From Streptomyces rishiriensis (GTDB lineage: Bacteria; Actinomycetota; Actinomycetes; Streptomycetales; Streptomycetaceae): a DNA stretch of 64,000 nucleotides. The stretch spans positions 3,162,001 to 3,226,000 of the forward strand of contig NZ_JAUSWV010000002.1 in assembly GCF_030815485.1 (NCBI RefSeq), written 5' to 3'. Made by a program: the position numbers and the translations under genes. Of the stretch, positions 8,269 to 17,400 are shown in pieces. Below the pieces are notes generated by a model. The model ran no database searches, was not told the DNA's origin, and worked only from the letters and a program-made list of their open reading frames with translations. Numbering within the stretch: the first letter of the stretch is position 1; each line of letters starts with the position of its first letter.

Positions 8269-9254
8269 GATCCCGCGCGGGTCCGCTCCGTTGCCGGTAC
8301 GTCCACGGGATGGACGGGAGTCGGGACGGTTTCCCCCGGCTGAACGGCGGGTTCGGCGGTGGGCCGTGCGGCCTGCCGTGCGGTCTGCCGTGCGGCTCTC
8401 CCCGCCGGTGCGAGCGAGGTCAGTGCCACCCCGCCCACCAGCAGCGCCGCCGCGCACCAGCGCAGGCCGCTCACCGGCTCGCCGAGGAAGAGGGCGGCCG
8501 ACGTCATGCCGAAGACGGGGACCAGGAGGGAGAAGGGGGCCACCGTGGACGCCGGGTGGCGACGCAGCAGCCAGCCCCAGGCGCCGAAGCCGAAGACCGT
8601 GGTGACCCAGGCGACGTAGGCGACCGTGCCGGCACCCTGCCAGTCCAGCGCGCGCAGCGCTGCCAGGTCCCGCGACGGGCCCTCGGTGAGCAGGGAAAGG
8701 GCGAACAGGGGCAGCACCGGGACCGTGCTCACCCAGACCATGAAGTTCAGCGCGTCCGGCGGGGAGGCCCGGCGGGTGAGGACGTTCGACCCGCCCCAGC
8801 AGGCCGCCGCCGCGATGACCAGCGCGAACGCGCCGAGCGAACCGGAGGCGCCCTCGTCGGCCGCGGCCACTCCGATCCCGGCGAGGGCCACGGCCATGCC
8901 CAGCAGCCCGACCCGGGTGGGGCGTTCGCCGAGCACCACGAAGGCGATGACGGCCGTGAACACCGCTTGGATCTGGAGGACCAGCGACGACAGGCCGGCC
9001 GGCATCCCCGCGTCCATGCCGACGAACAGCAGTCCGAACTTCGCCACCCCCAGCACCAGGCCCACTGCGACGATCCATCTCCAGGCCACCTTCGGGCGGC
9101 CCACGAGGAACACCGCGGGCAGGGCGGCCACCAGGAAACGCAGGGCCGAGAAGAGCAGCGGCGGGAAGTGACCGAGGCCGATCTCGACGACGGTGAAGTT
9201 CACGCCCCAGACGGCGGCGACGAGGACGGCGAGGGCGAGGTGGGAGGGGCGCAT
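8265..9254 (-). CDS. EamA/DMT-family exporter
   Basis: Ten-helix drug/metabolite transporter of 329 residues with two EamA repeats (about residues 5-135 and 145-275); the first opens LALAVLVAAVWGVNFTVVE. The final 45 residues are a hydrophilic tail containing the near-repeat AARQTARQAARPTAEPA. First gene of a three-gene operon with aroA and a GNAT, each joined by a four-base overlap. A LysR gene diverges from it across 87 bases, the usual layout for a LysR-controlled exporter. Members export amino acids and other small metabolites; the substrate is unknown. Confidence 0.88.
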   Translation of the reverse strand: MRPSHLALAVLVAAVWGVNFTVVEIGLGHFPPLLFSALRFLVAALPAVFLVGRPKVAWRWIVAVGLVLGVAKFGLLFVGMDAGMPAGLSSLVLQIQAVFTAVIAFVVLGERPTRVGLLGMAVALAGIGVAAADEGASGSLGAFALVIAAAACWGGSNVLTRRASPPDALNFMVWVSTVPVLPLFALSLLTEGPSRDLAALRALDWQGAGTVAYVAWVTTVFGFGAWGWLLRRHPASTVAPFSLLVPVFGMTSAALFLGEPVSGLRWCAAALLVGGVALTSLAPAGRAARQTARQAARPTAEPAVQPGETVPTPVHPVDVPATERTRAGS

Positions 9255-9341
9255 ACGCCGAGGATCACGCGTCCGGACCGTGAAGCACCAGCGACGACTT
9301 CTGCATGGTTGGATGAAGGAACGCTACCGATTGGACTCACG

Positions 9342-10313
9342 GTGCTCGACCTCCAGCGACTGCGCGCCCTGCACGCCGTCTCCGTCCACGGCACCGTCGG
9401 CGCCGCGGCCGCCGCTCTCGGCTACACGCCGTCGGCGGTCTCGCAGCAGATCACCAAGCTGGAACGGGAGACCCGGACGGTCCTTCTGGAGCGGGCCGGG
9501 CGCGGTATCCGACTCACCGACGAGGCGCTTCAACTAGCCTCTGTCGCAAAGGAGTTGCTGGCGATCGTCGAGCGGGCCGAGACCGGCCTCGAGGAGCGGC
9601 GCGGGGTGCCGGCCGGGCGGCTGACCATCGCCGCGTTCGCCTCGGCGGCGCGCGGACTGCTGCCCCGCGTCCTCGCCGACCTGGCCCGTCGGCACCCGGC
9701 CCTGGACGCCCGGCTCACCGAGGTCGATCCGCATCTGTCCGTGGACCTGGTGGCGAAGGGGGCCGTCGATCTCGCCGTCGCGCACGACTGGGACATCGCC
9801 CCGCTGCCCGCACCGGCGGGCGTCGAGCACGCGGTGATCGGCGACGACGCGTGCGACCTGCTGGTACCCGAGGGGCATGCCTTCGCGGGGCGGACGGGCG
9901 TACGGCGGGAGGAACTGGGCGGGGAGCGGTGGATCTGCCAGCCGCCGGGCCGGGTCTGCCACGACTGGCTGGTGCGCACGCTGCGGACGGCGGGGCACGA
10001 GCCCGACCTCGTCCACACGGCCGAGGAGAACCCGACGCTCGTCGCCCTGGTGGCCGCGGGCCTCGGGGTCGCGCTCATCCCCCGTCTCGGGCGTGGCCCG
10101 CTGCCGCCCGGGGTCGTGGAGGTCCCGCTCGACCCGACGCCCGTACGGCGGCTGTACGCCCTGTGGCGGACGGGGGCGGCCCGGCGTCCGGCGATCGCGG
10201 AGGCGGTGCGGGTGCTCCGCGAACAGTGGCCGACCGCCTCGGCCCACCGGACCGCGGCCCCCGGCACCCCGGCCCACCGGCAGGCCGGACACGTCGGACC
10301 GGCGGCGTCCTGA
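9342..10313 (+). CDS. LysR-family regulator divergent from the EamA operon
   Basis: LysR regulator of 323 residues: winged HTH in residues 1-60 (GAAAAALGYTPSAVSQQI) and a C-terminal effector domain. GTG 9342 (VLDLQRLRALHAV) is chosen because the HTH starts directly after it; the frame is open far upstream but there only as antisense of the exporter gene. It likely controls the divergent EamA-aroA-GNAT operon from the 87-base shared promoter region. The C-terminal 25 residues are Ala/His/Pro-rich and probably disordered. A long GC hairpin follows its stop codon. Confidence 0.88.
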   Translation: MLDLQRLRALHAVSVHGTVGAAAAALGYTPSAVSQQITKLERETRTVLLERAGRGIRLTDEALQLASVAKELLAIVERAETGLEERRGVPAGRLTIAAFASAARGLLPRVLADLARRHPALDARLTEVDPHLSVDLVAKGAVDLAVAHDWDIAPLPAPAGVEHAVIGDDACDLLVPEGHAFAGRTGVRREELGGERWICQPPGRVCHDWLVRTLRTAGHEPDLVHTAEENPTLVALVAAGLGVALIPRLGRGPLPPGVVEVPLDPTPVRRLYALWRTGAARRPAIAEAVRVLREQWPTASAHRTAAPGTPAHRQAGHVGPAAS

Positions 10314-10355
10314 CGCCCCCCCCACAGCTGCTGGTGGGCGGGGTGTGGGGGGCGT
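10313..10355 (+). terminator. hairpin terminator after LysR gene
   Basis: ACGCCCCCCCCACA pairs with TGTGGGGGGCGT about 17 bases later, starting immediately after the TGA. It has no T-run, as usual for Streptomyces. Confidence 0.7.
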
Positions 10356-10474
10356 CGGGGTGCTGTCGGTGGGAGGCGGCGGGGCCGTCATCGGCGCGCC
10401 TCCCTCCCATGCGCCGACGACGGCGCCCTCCGCGGGTAGCGTGCGGCACCGGCCCCCCACCGGAAGGAGCGCAC

Positions 10475-12259
10475 ATGCCCTCCAGACGCACCCTCCTCGC
10501 CGCAGGCGCGGGCGTCACCGCCACCCTCGCCGTCGGCGGTTCGGCACACGCGGACGAGCGTCGTCCCGGCGAACTCCTCGCCCGGATGACCCTGGAGGAG
10601 AAGGTCGGCCAGGTCTTCGTCTCGCGGGTGTACGGCCACTCGGCGACCGCGCCCGACCAGGCCGACGTCGACGCCAACCTCGGCGAACTCGGCGTACGCA
10701 CGGCCGCCGAGCTGCTCGCCCGGTACCGGCTCGGCGGGATCGTCTACTTCGGCTGGGCGCACAACACCCGCGACCCGCGGCAGCTCGCGGACCTCTCCAA
10801 CGGCATCCAGCGGGCCTCCCTCCAGCAGCCGCGCGGCCTGCCGGTGCTGATCTCCACCGACCAGGAGCACGGTGCCGTCTGCCGGGTGGGCCGCCCCGCC
10901 ACCCTCTTCCCGGGCGCCATGGCGATCGGCGCCGGGGGCAGTCGTGCCGACGCCCGAACCCTCGGCCGCCTCGCCGGCCGTGAGCTGCGGGCAATGGGCG
11001 TCCGGCAGAACTACTCCCCGGTCGCCGACGTCAACGTGAACCCGGCCAATCCGGTCATCGGCGTCCGCTCCTTCGGCGCCGACCCGGCCGCGGTGGCCGC
11101 CCTGGTCGCGGCGGAGGCCGAGGGCTACCGGGCGGCGGGAGTGGCGGCGACCGCCAAGCACTTCCCCGGGCACGGCGACACCGCCGTCGACAGCCACACC
11201 GGCTTCCCCGTCATCACCCACTCGCGCGAGGAGTGGGAGACGCTGGACGCGGCGCCCTTCCGGGCGGCGATCGCGGCCGGTGTCGACTCCCTCATGACCG
11301 CCCACATCCTGGTCCCCGCCCTCGACGCGTCCGGGGACCCCGCCACCCTCTCCCGTCCGATCGTCACCGGCATCCTGCGCGAGAAGCTCGGCTACGACGG
11401 GGTCGTGGTCACCGACGCCCTCGACATGGCGGGCGTGCGCACGAAGTACGGCGACGACCGGGTGCCGGTGCTCGCGCTGAAGGCCGGCGTCGACCAGCTC
11501 CTCAACCCGCCGGACCTGGACGTGGCCTGGAACGCCGTCCTGAAGGCCGTACGGGACGGGGAGCTCACGGAGCAGCGGCTCGACGTGTCGGTCCTGCGGA
11601 TCCTGCGGCTGAAGTCACGGCTGGGGCTGTTCGAGGAACCGTACGTCGGCCCGGCCGAGGTCGGGCGGACGGTCGGGGCGCCGGAGCATCTCGCCGCCGC
11701 CGACCGGATCGCCGAGCGGACCACGACCCTGCTGGTCAACGAGGGGCCGCTGCTGCCGCTCTCACCCCGGACCCACCCCCGGCTGCTGGTGGTGGGGGCC
11801 GACCCGGCCTCCCCCACCGGCACCACGGGCCCGCCCACCGGCGTTCTCGCCGCCGCCCTCACCGGACTGGGGTTCACGGCGACGGCCCTGCCCACGGGCA
11901 CCGCTCCCTCCGCCGAGACGGTCGCCGGGGCGGTGACGGCCGCGGCCGGGGCGGACGCCGTGGTGGTCGCGACCTGCAACGTCACGGCGGCCGACGCGCA
12001 GCGGACGCTGGTGGAACGACTGGCGGCGACCGGACGGCCGGTGGTGGCGGTGGCCGTGCGCAACCCGTACGACGTGGCCCTGCTCCCGTCCGTCCGGGCC
12101 TGCCTGGCCGCCTACTCCTGGACCGACGTCGAACTGCGGGCCGCCGCCCGGGTGATCGCCGGGGCCGTGGAACCGCGCGGCAAGCTGCCGGTGCCCGTCC
12201 GCCGGGCGGACGATCCGACGCGGGTGCTGTACCCGATCGGGCACGGCCTGACGTACTAG
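10475..12259 (+). CDS. secreted glycoside hydrolase family 3 beta-N-acetylhexosaminidase (NagZ-like)
   Basis: 594 residues, hydrolysing terminal beta-N-acetylglucosamine from chitin or peptidoglycan fragments. The N-terminus SRRTLLAAGAGV then AHA is a twin-arginine-type signal, so export is expected. The GH3 barrel has the NagZ signature KHFPGHGDTAVDSH (catalytic His/Asp loop) around residue 228 and the nucleophile Asp in VVVTDALDM around residue 313. A C-terminal GH3_C-like alpha/beta domain follows (LLVVGADPAS...), ending YPIGHGLTY. Start ATG 10475 has GGAAGGAG 6 bases upstream. Single-gene transcript closed by a perfect 20-bp hairpin. Confidence 0.9.
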   Translation: MPSRRTLLAAGAGVTATLAVGGSAHADERRPGELLARMTLEEKVGQVFVSRVYGHSATAPDQADVDANLGELGVRTAAELLARYRLGGIVYFGWAHNTRDPRQLADLSNGIQRASLQQPRGLPVLISTDQEHGAVCRVGRPATLFPGAMAIGAGGSRADARTLGRLAGRELRAMGVRQNYSPVADVNVNPANPVIGVRSFGADPAAVAALVAAEAEGYRAAGVAATAKHFPGHGDTAVDSHTGFPVITHSREEWETLDAAPFRAAIAAGVDSLMTAHILVPALDASGDPATLSRPIVTGILREKLGYDGVVVTDALDMAGVRTKYGDDRVPVLALKAGVDQLLNPPDLDVAWNAVLKAVRDGELTEQRLDVSVLRILRLKSRLGLFEEPYVGPAEVGRTVGAPEHLAAADRIAERTTTLLVNEGPLLPLSPRTHPRLLVVGADPASPTGTTGPPTGVLAAALTGLGFTATALPTGTAPSAETVAGAVTAAAGADAVVVATCNVTAADAQRTLVERLAATGRPVVAVAVRNPYDVALLPSVRACLAAYSWTDVELRAAARVIAGAVEPRGKLPVPVRRADDPTRVLYPIGHGLTY

Positions 12260-12300
12260 GCAGGCGTACGCCGAGCGCGGTGGTGCAGCCCCGGGTGGCG

Positions 12301-12345
12301 CGGGCCGGGGACGACCGGGCGAAGTGCCCGGTCGTCCCCGGCCCG
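12301..12345. terminator. bidirectional terminator, perfect 20-bp stem
   Basis: CGGGCCGGGGACGACCGGGC (12301-12320) is perfectly complementary to 12326-12345 with a GAAGT loop. It sits between the convergent GH3 and S37 peptidase genes and can serve both. Confidence 0.9.
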
Positions 12346-12407
12346 CTGCGTCCGGCTCGACGGGGGCGCGCATCCGGTGGGACGGGCGCGGCCGGGGCCG
12401 GTCGCGC

Positions 12408-13838
12408 TCAGGGACGCAGCGCGGGCTCCCGCTCGACGTCCCGGACGTCCAGCGCCGCGTCGAACTTCGCCAGCGGCTCGGCCCGGGAGACGGCGGTGGG
12501 CGCGACGCCCGCCCAGGCCAGGATCCGGGCGGTGGCCAGCGCCTTCTGGTCGGCGACCAGACCGGCGACGTTCGCGCCGTGGTTCAGGCCGGGGGCCGTG
12601 AAGACGTAGCTGTCCTGCGCGCCCTTGCCGAGCCGGAAGCGTTCCGCTCCCCACGGGTCGTTCTGGCCGTAGACGAACAGCATGTGGTGGGCGTTGTGCT
12701 TGACCCACGTGTCGACGTCACGCATCGCCGACGGCTGGAACCTCATGGTGATGTCGCGGGGGACGAAGTTGCGCGGGGGCTGGTAGCCGTAGCGGATGTA
12801 CTTCTTCTCGATGGACGGGAAGTGGATGGTGGGGGCGCCCAGTTGGGTGCCCGCCTGGTAGTAGTACGGGGTGTACGGGGACAGGCCCTGGTCCGTGTAG
12901 AACGAGAAGCCCGAGATCGTGTCGATGGACGTCCAGATGTCGTCGTCCGTCGCCGTGGCCGCGTTCGCCGGGATCGACTCGCAGTCGGACAGCAGGCTGT
13001 ACTGCCAGAAGCCCCAGACGTAGTCGAGGACGACCGCCTCGTAGGCGCGGTCCAGGCTGCCGATGGTGGTGAAGGTGTAGCCGTTCTCCGCCGCGTACGA
13101 CGCGTACGTCTTCTCCAGCTGCTCCCGGCGCACCAGCGCCTCGCGCTGCACGGCGTTCAGGCGGTCGCGGCACTCCTCGGTGCCGACGCCCGCGAAGAAG
13201 CGGTCATAGGCGGAGTCCTCGTCGTTGACGACGTCGTTCGGGGCCACGTAGGCCACCACGCCGTCCATGTCCCTGGGGTAGAAGCGTTCGTAGTAGGTCG
13301 CCGTCATGCCGCCCTTGGAGCCGCCCGTGGAGAGCCAGTTCTTCGGGTAGATCTTCTTCAGCGCCTCGAAGATGCGGTGCTGGTCGCTCGCCGCCTGCCA
13401 GATGTCCAGCTTGGACCAGTCGGCCGGGTCGGGGCGGGAGAGCGTGAAGAAGCGGTACTCCATGGAGACCTGGTTGCCGTCCACGATCTGGGTGGGCTCG
13501 CGGCGGCCGGGGGTGGTGGAGACGCCGTAGCCGCCGGTGTAGAAGACCGTGGGACGCGCGGCGTCCTTGTGCAGCACGGTGATCCGCTGCTGGAACGTGC
13601 CCTTCGCGGGGTGCCGGTGGTCCACCGGCTGGGTGTAGTTCAGGACGAAGTACCGGTAGCCGGGATACGGCTTCTCCTCGATCAGGCTCATACCCGGTAC
13701 GGCGAGGAGCTGGTCCTCGATGTCCGTGCCGGCGGAGGCCCTGGGCTCGGCGGCGGTGGCCGCCCCTGCCGTGGCCGCCGTGCTCAAGGTGCCTATGAGC
13801 ACCGTGAGCGCCAGCAGCCATCTGAGCGCCTTGCGCAT
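12408..13838 (-). CDS. secreted S37-family tripeptidyl aminopeptidase (PS-10 peptidase)
   Basis: 476-residue extracellular serine peptidase of the S37 family, which releases tripeptides from mycelial or substrate proteins. Signal peptide MRKALRWLLALTVL...AGAATAA. Domain hallmarks: FVLNYTQPVDH near residue 63, nucleophile serine in LSTGGSKGGMTA, FVYGQNDPWGAERF with the acid residue, and the histidine in GLNHGANV near the C-terminus. ATG 13838 is chosen because it begins the signal peptide and follows GGGAGGG with good spacing. A TAT-type or lipid signal is not present, so Sec export is likely. Confidence 0.9.
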   Translation of the reverse strand: MRKALRWLLALTVLIGTLSTAATAGAATAAEPRASAGTDIEDQLLAVPGMSLIEEKPYPGYRYFVLNYTQPVDHRHPAKGTFQQRITVLHKDAARPTVFYTGGYGVSTTPGRREPTQIVDGNQVSMEYRFFTLSRPDPADWSKLDIWQAASDQHRIFEALKKIYPKNWLSTGGSKGGMTATYYERFYPRDMDGVVAYVAPNDVVNDEDSAYDRFFAGVGTEECRDRLNAVQREALVRREQLEKTYASYAAENGYTFTTIGSLDRAYEAVVLDYVWGFWQYSLLSDCESIPANAATATDDDIWTSIDTISGFSFYTDQGLSPYTPYYYQAGTQLGAPTIHFPSIEKKYIRYGYQPPRNFVPRDITMRFQPSAMRDVDTWVKHNAHHMLFVYGQNDPWGAERFRLGKGAQDSYVFTAPGLNHGANVAGLVADQKALATARILAWAGVAPTAVSRAEPLAKFDAALDVRDVEREPALRP

Positions 13839-13947
13839 GCGCGTGCACCCTCCCTGTGAGACAGATGTGCGTCGCCGGAAGCTATCGGAGCAACACGCGT
13901 CACACCAGAGGGGGTTGGCGCTCGGCGCCGTCAAGTGGCCGGTCGGC

Positions 13948-14370
13948 TCAGCAGAGGATCCAGCCCGAGCGGTACGACCCGCCGGCCACCGCGCCCGTCA
14001 CCCGCACGCACCGGTGCCCCGCGTGGACCCTGACCGCGGGGGAACTGCGGGTGTCCTTCCTCGACCTCGACACGGCGACATGGCCGCGCGCCTGCACGCT
14101 CACCGAGATCAGGCGCTTGGTGCCGGGGTTCTTCTGGACGGTGACGGCGCAGACGTAACCGCCGCCCTTGTAGACCAGCACGGAGCCGGTGGAGAAGGCC
14201 AGGGTCCGCACCTTGCGGCCCGGGCAGGACGAGGCGGAGGTCGCGGCCTGGGCGCTGCCCGGCGCGACGACGGCGAGCAGCCCCGACACGGTCAGCAGGA
14301 CCAGCCCGAGCACCAGCCGCCGGACTGTCGCACTTCTCGCCCCTGCGCCCACGGTCCCCGCCTCCCACAT
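13948..14370 (-). CDS. small secreted protein of unknown function
   Basis: 140 residues with a clear Sec signal (VRRLVLGLVLLTVSGLL...GSAQA) cleaved near residue 42, leaving a mature domain of about 98 residues with three cysteines (SSCPGR, YVCAVTVQKN, HRCVRVTG) and many basic residues. I recognise no domain. An alternative start is the GTG that begins the VRRL signal, 15 codons downstream. It lies between the S37 peptidase and the ABC exporter on the same strand, but the gaps of about 110 and 62 bases make an operon uncertain. Confidence 0.65.
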   Translation of the reverse strand: MWEAGTVGAGARSATVRRLVLGLVLLTVSGLLAVVAPGSAQAATSASSCPGRKVRTLAFSTGSVLVYKGGGYVCAVTVQKNPGTKRLISVSVQARGHVAVSRSRKDTRSSPAVRVHAGHRCVRVTGAVAGGSYRSGWILC

Positions 14371-14432
14371 CCGCCGTACTCACGATCGCCGTACTGATGT
14401 ACGGACGCACGAGTCCCGCCGGATGGTTGCCC

Positions 14433-17400
14433 TCACACCACCGCGGGCTCGTCCTCGCCGACGAACGTGCGCCAGAGGTGGGCGTACCGCCCGCCCAGGG
14501 CCAGGAGTTCGTCGTGGGTGCCGTCCTCCACGACCCGGCCGTGGTCCATGACGACGACGCGGTCCGCTCGGGCGGCGGTGGTCAGGCGGTGGGCCACGAC
14601 CAGGGTGGTGCGGCGGCCCGCCAGACGGTCCGTGGCCTGGTTGACCTGGGCTTCGGTGGCCAGGTCGAGGGCGGCCGTCGCCTCGTCGAGGAGCAGGACG
14701 TCCGGGTCGACGAGCTCGGCGCGGGCCAGCGCGATCAGCTGGCGCTGGCCCGCGGAGAGGTTGCGGCCGCGCTCGGCGACCTCGTGGAGGTAGCCGCCGT
14801 CGAGGGTGGCGATCATCTCGTGCGCGCCGACCGACCTGGCCGCCGCCTCCACCTCGGCGTCGGTGGCGTCGGGCCGGCCGTAGGCGATGGCGTCGCGGAC
14901 GGTGCCGGGGAAGAGGTACGCCTCCTGCGGGACGACGCCCAGCCGGTGGCGGTAGGAGGTGAGGTCGAGGGCGCGCAGGTCCGTGCCGTCCACGGTGACC
15001 CGGCCGCCGGTGGGGTCGTAGAACCGGGCCACCAGCTTGACCAGGGTCGACTTGCCCGCGCCGGTCTCGCCGACGAAGGCGACGGTCTGACCGGCCGGAA
15101 TCCTCAACTCGATGTCGGCCAGGGCCGCTTCGGGTTCGCCGTCGGACCCGTACCTGAAGTGCACGTCCTCGAAGGCGATCTCGCCGCGCAGCGAGAGCAC
15201 CTCGCGCGGCTCGTCGGCGGACTCGGTGGACGCCGGCTCCCGGAGCAGCTCCTGGATCCGGCCCAGCGAGACGGTCGCCTGCTGGTACCCGTCGAAGACC
15301 TGGGAGAGCTGCTGGACGGGGGCGAAGAACAGGTCGATGTAGAGGAGGTACGCGACCAGCGCGCCGGTGGTGAGGGTCGCCGCGTCCACCCGGCCCGCGC
15401 CCGCGATCAGGACCGCCGCCGCCGCGACGGAGGCGAGCAGCTGCACGAACGGGAAGTAGATCGAGATCAGCCACTGGCCCCGGATGCGCGCCGCGCGGTA
15501 GTCGGCGCTGCGCTGCGCGAACCGGGCCGCGCCGTCCCGCTCGCGCCCGAAGGCCTGCACGATCCGGAGCCCGGACACCGACTCCTGGAGGTCGGCGTTG
15601 ACCGTGGACACCCGCTCGCGGGCGAGTTCGTACGCCTTCACGCTCGCCCGGCGGAAGAAGTACGTCGCGACGACCAGGGGCGGGAGCGTCGCGAAGACGA
15701 TCAGCGCGAGCTGTACGTCGATGACCAGCAGGGCGCCCATGATGCCGAAGAAGGTGACGACCGAGACGAAGGCGGTGACCAGGCCGGTCTGCAGGAAGGT
15801 GGAGAGGGCGTCGACGTCCGTCGTCATCCTCGTCATGATCCGGCCGGTCAGCTCCCGCTCGTAGTAGTCGAGTCCGAGGCGCTGGAGCTGGGCGAAGATC
15901 TTCAGCCGGAGGGTGTAGAGGACGCGTTCGCCGGTCCGGCCGGTCATCCGGATCTCGCCGGTCTGCGCGACCCACTGCACCAGCACGGCGAGCAGGGCGA
16001 GCAGCGAGGCCGCCCAGACGGCCCCCAGCGCCGCCCGGGTCACGCCCTGGTCGATGCCGTGCCGGATCATCACCGGCAGCAGCAGGCTCGTCCCGGCGTC
16101 GACGGCGACCAGGCCGAGGCTGACGAGGAGGGGTGCGCCGAAGCCGCGCAGCAGCCTGCGCAGGCCGTACGACTCCTCCGGCCGGACCGCCTGCCGTTCG
16201 TCGATCTCGGGGATGTCGGCGGCCGGGGGCAGCGCCTCGATCTGGGCGAGCAGTTCGGGAGTGGCCGGCATGCCGGAGAGGGCGTTGTCCTTCGGCTCCC
16301 GGTCGCCGGTCCACAGCCGGGGCGTCACCCCCCGTTCGGCGTCGAACTCGGCGTCCAGTTCCTCGCGGACGGTGGTGTCCTCGCCCGGTGCCGGGGAGGG
16401 CCGGGCGTGGCCGGGCGAGACCCCGCCGAGTTCGTCGGGGTCGGTGAGCAGGCGGCGGTAGAGCGCGGAGCGCTGCTGGAGCTCCTCGTGCGTGCCGAGG
16501 TCGGCGAGGCGCCCGGCGTCCAGGACGGCGATGCGGTCGGCGAGGTTGAGGGTGGAGCGGCGATGCGCGATGAGCAGCGTGGTGCGGCCCTGCATGACCT
16601 GTTTGAGGGCCTCGTGGATCTCGTGCTCGACCGCCGCGTCCACGGCCGAGGTCGCGTCGTCGAGGACCAGCAGGCGCGGGTCGGTGAGGATCGCCCGGGC
16701 GAGCGCGACCCGCTGGCGCTGGCCGCCGGAGAGGGTGAGGCCGTGCTCGCCGACCGTCGTGTCGTAGCCCTCGGGCAGCTCGGCGATGAACCGGTCGGCC
16801 TGGGCGGCGCGGGCGGCCGCCTCGATCTGCTCCTGGGTGGCCTCGGGACGGCCGTAGGCGATGTTGGCGCGGACGGTGTCGGAGAAGAGGAAGGAGTCCT
16901 CGGGAACCAGGCCGATCGCGGCCCGCAGCGAGTCGAGGGTGAGCTCGCGGACGTCGTGGCCGCCGATCAGGACGGCGCCCCGGCCGACGTCGTAGAAGCG
17001 GGGCAGCAGGAGGGAGACCGTGGACTTGCCCGAGCCGGAGGACCCCACCACCGCGAGGGTCTCGCCGGGGCGGATCTCGAAGCTGAGGCCGTCGAGGACG
17101 GGCCGGCCGGGGTCGTAGCCGAAGCTCACGTCGTCGAACTCGACGGTGGCGGGGGCGTCGGCGGGCAGCTCCCTGGTGCCGTCCTTCATCGACGGTTCGG
17201 TGTCGATGAGCTCCAGGACGCGTTCCGTGCCCGCGCGGGCCTGCTGGCCGACCGTGAGGACCACGGCGAGCATCCGCACCGGGCCGACCAGCTGGGCGAG
17301 GTAGGTGGAGAAGGCGACGAAGGTGCCGAGGGTGATGTGGCCGCGCACGGCCAGCCAGCCGCCGAGCGCCAGCATGGCGACCTGACCGAGGGCGGGGACG

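Noticed and set aside
8310..9341. A long N-terminal extension of the second LysR gene
   Set aside because: It lies antisense to the EamA gene; the LysR HTH starts at 9342.
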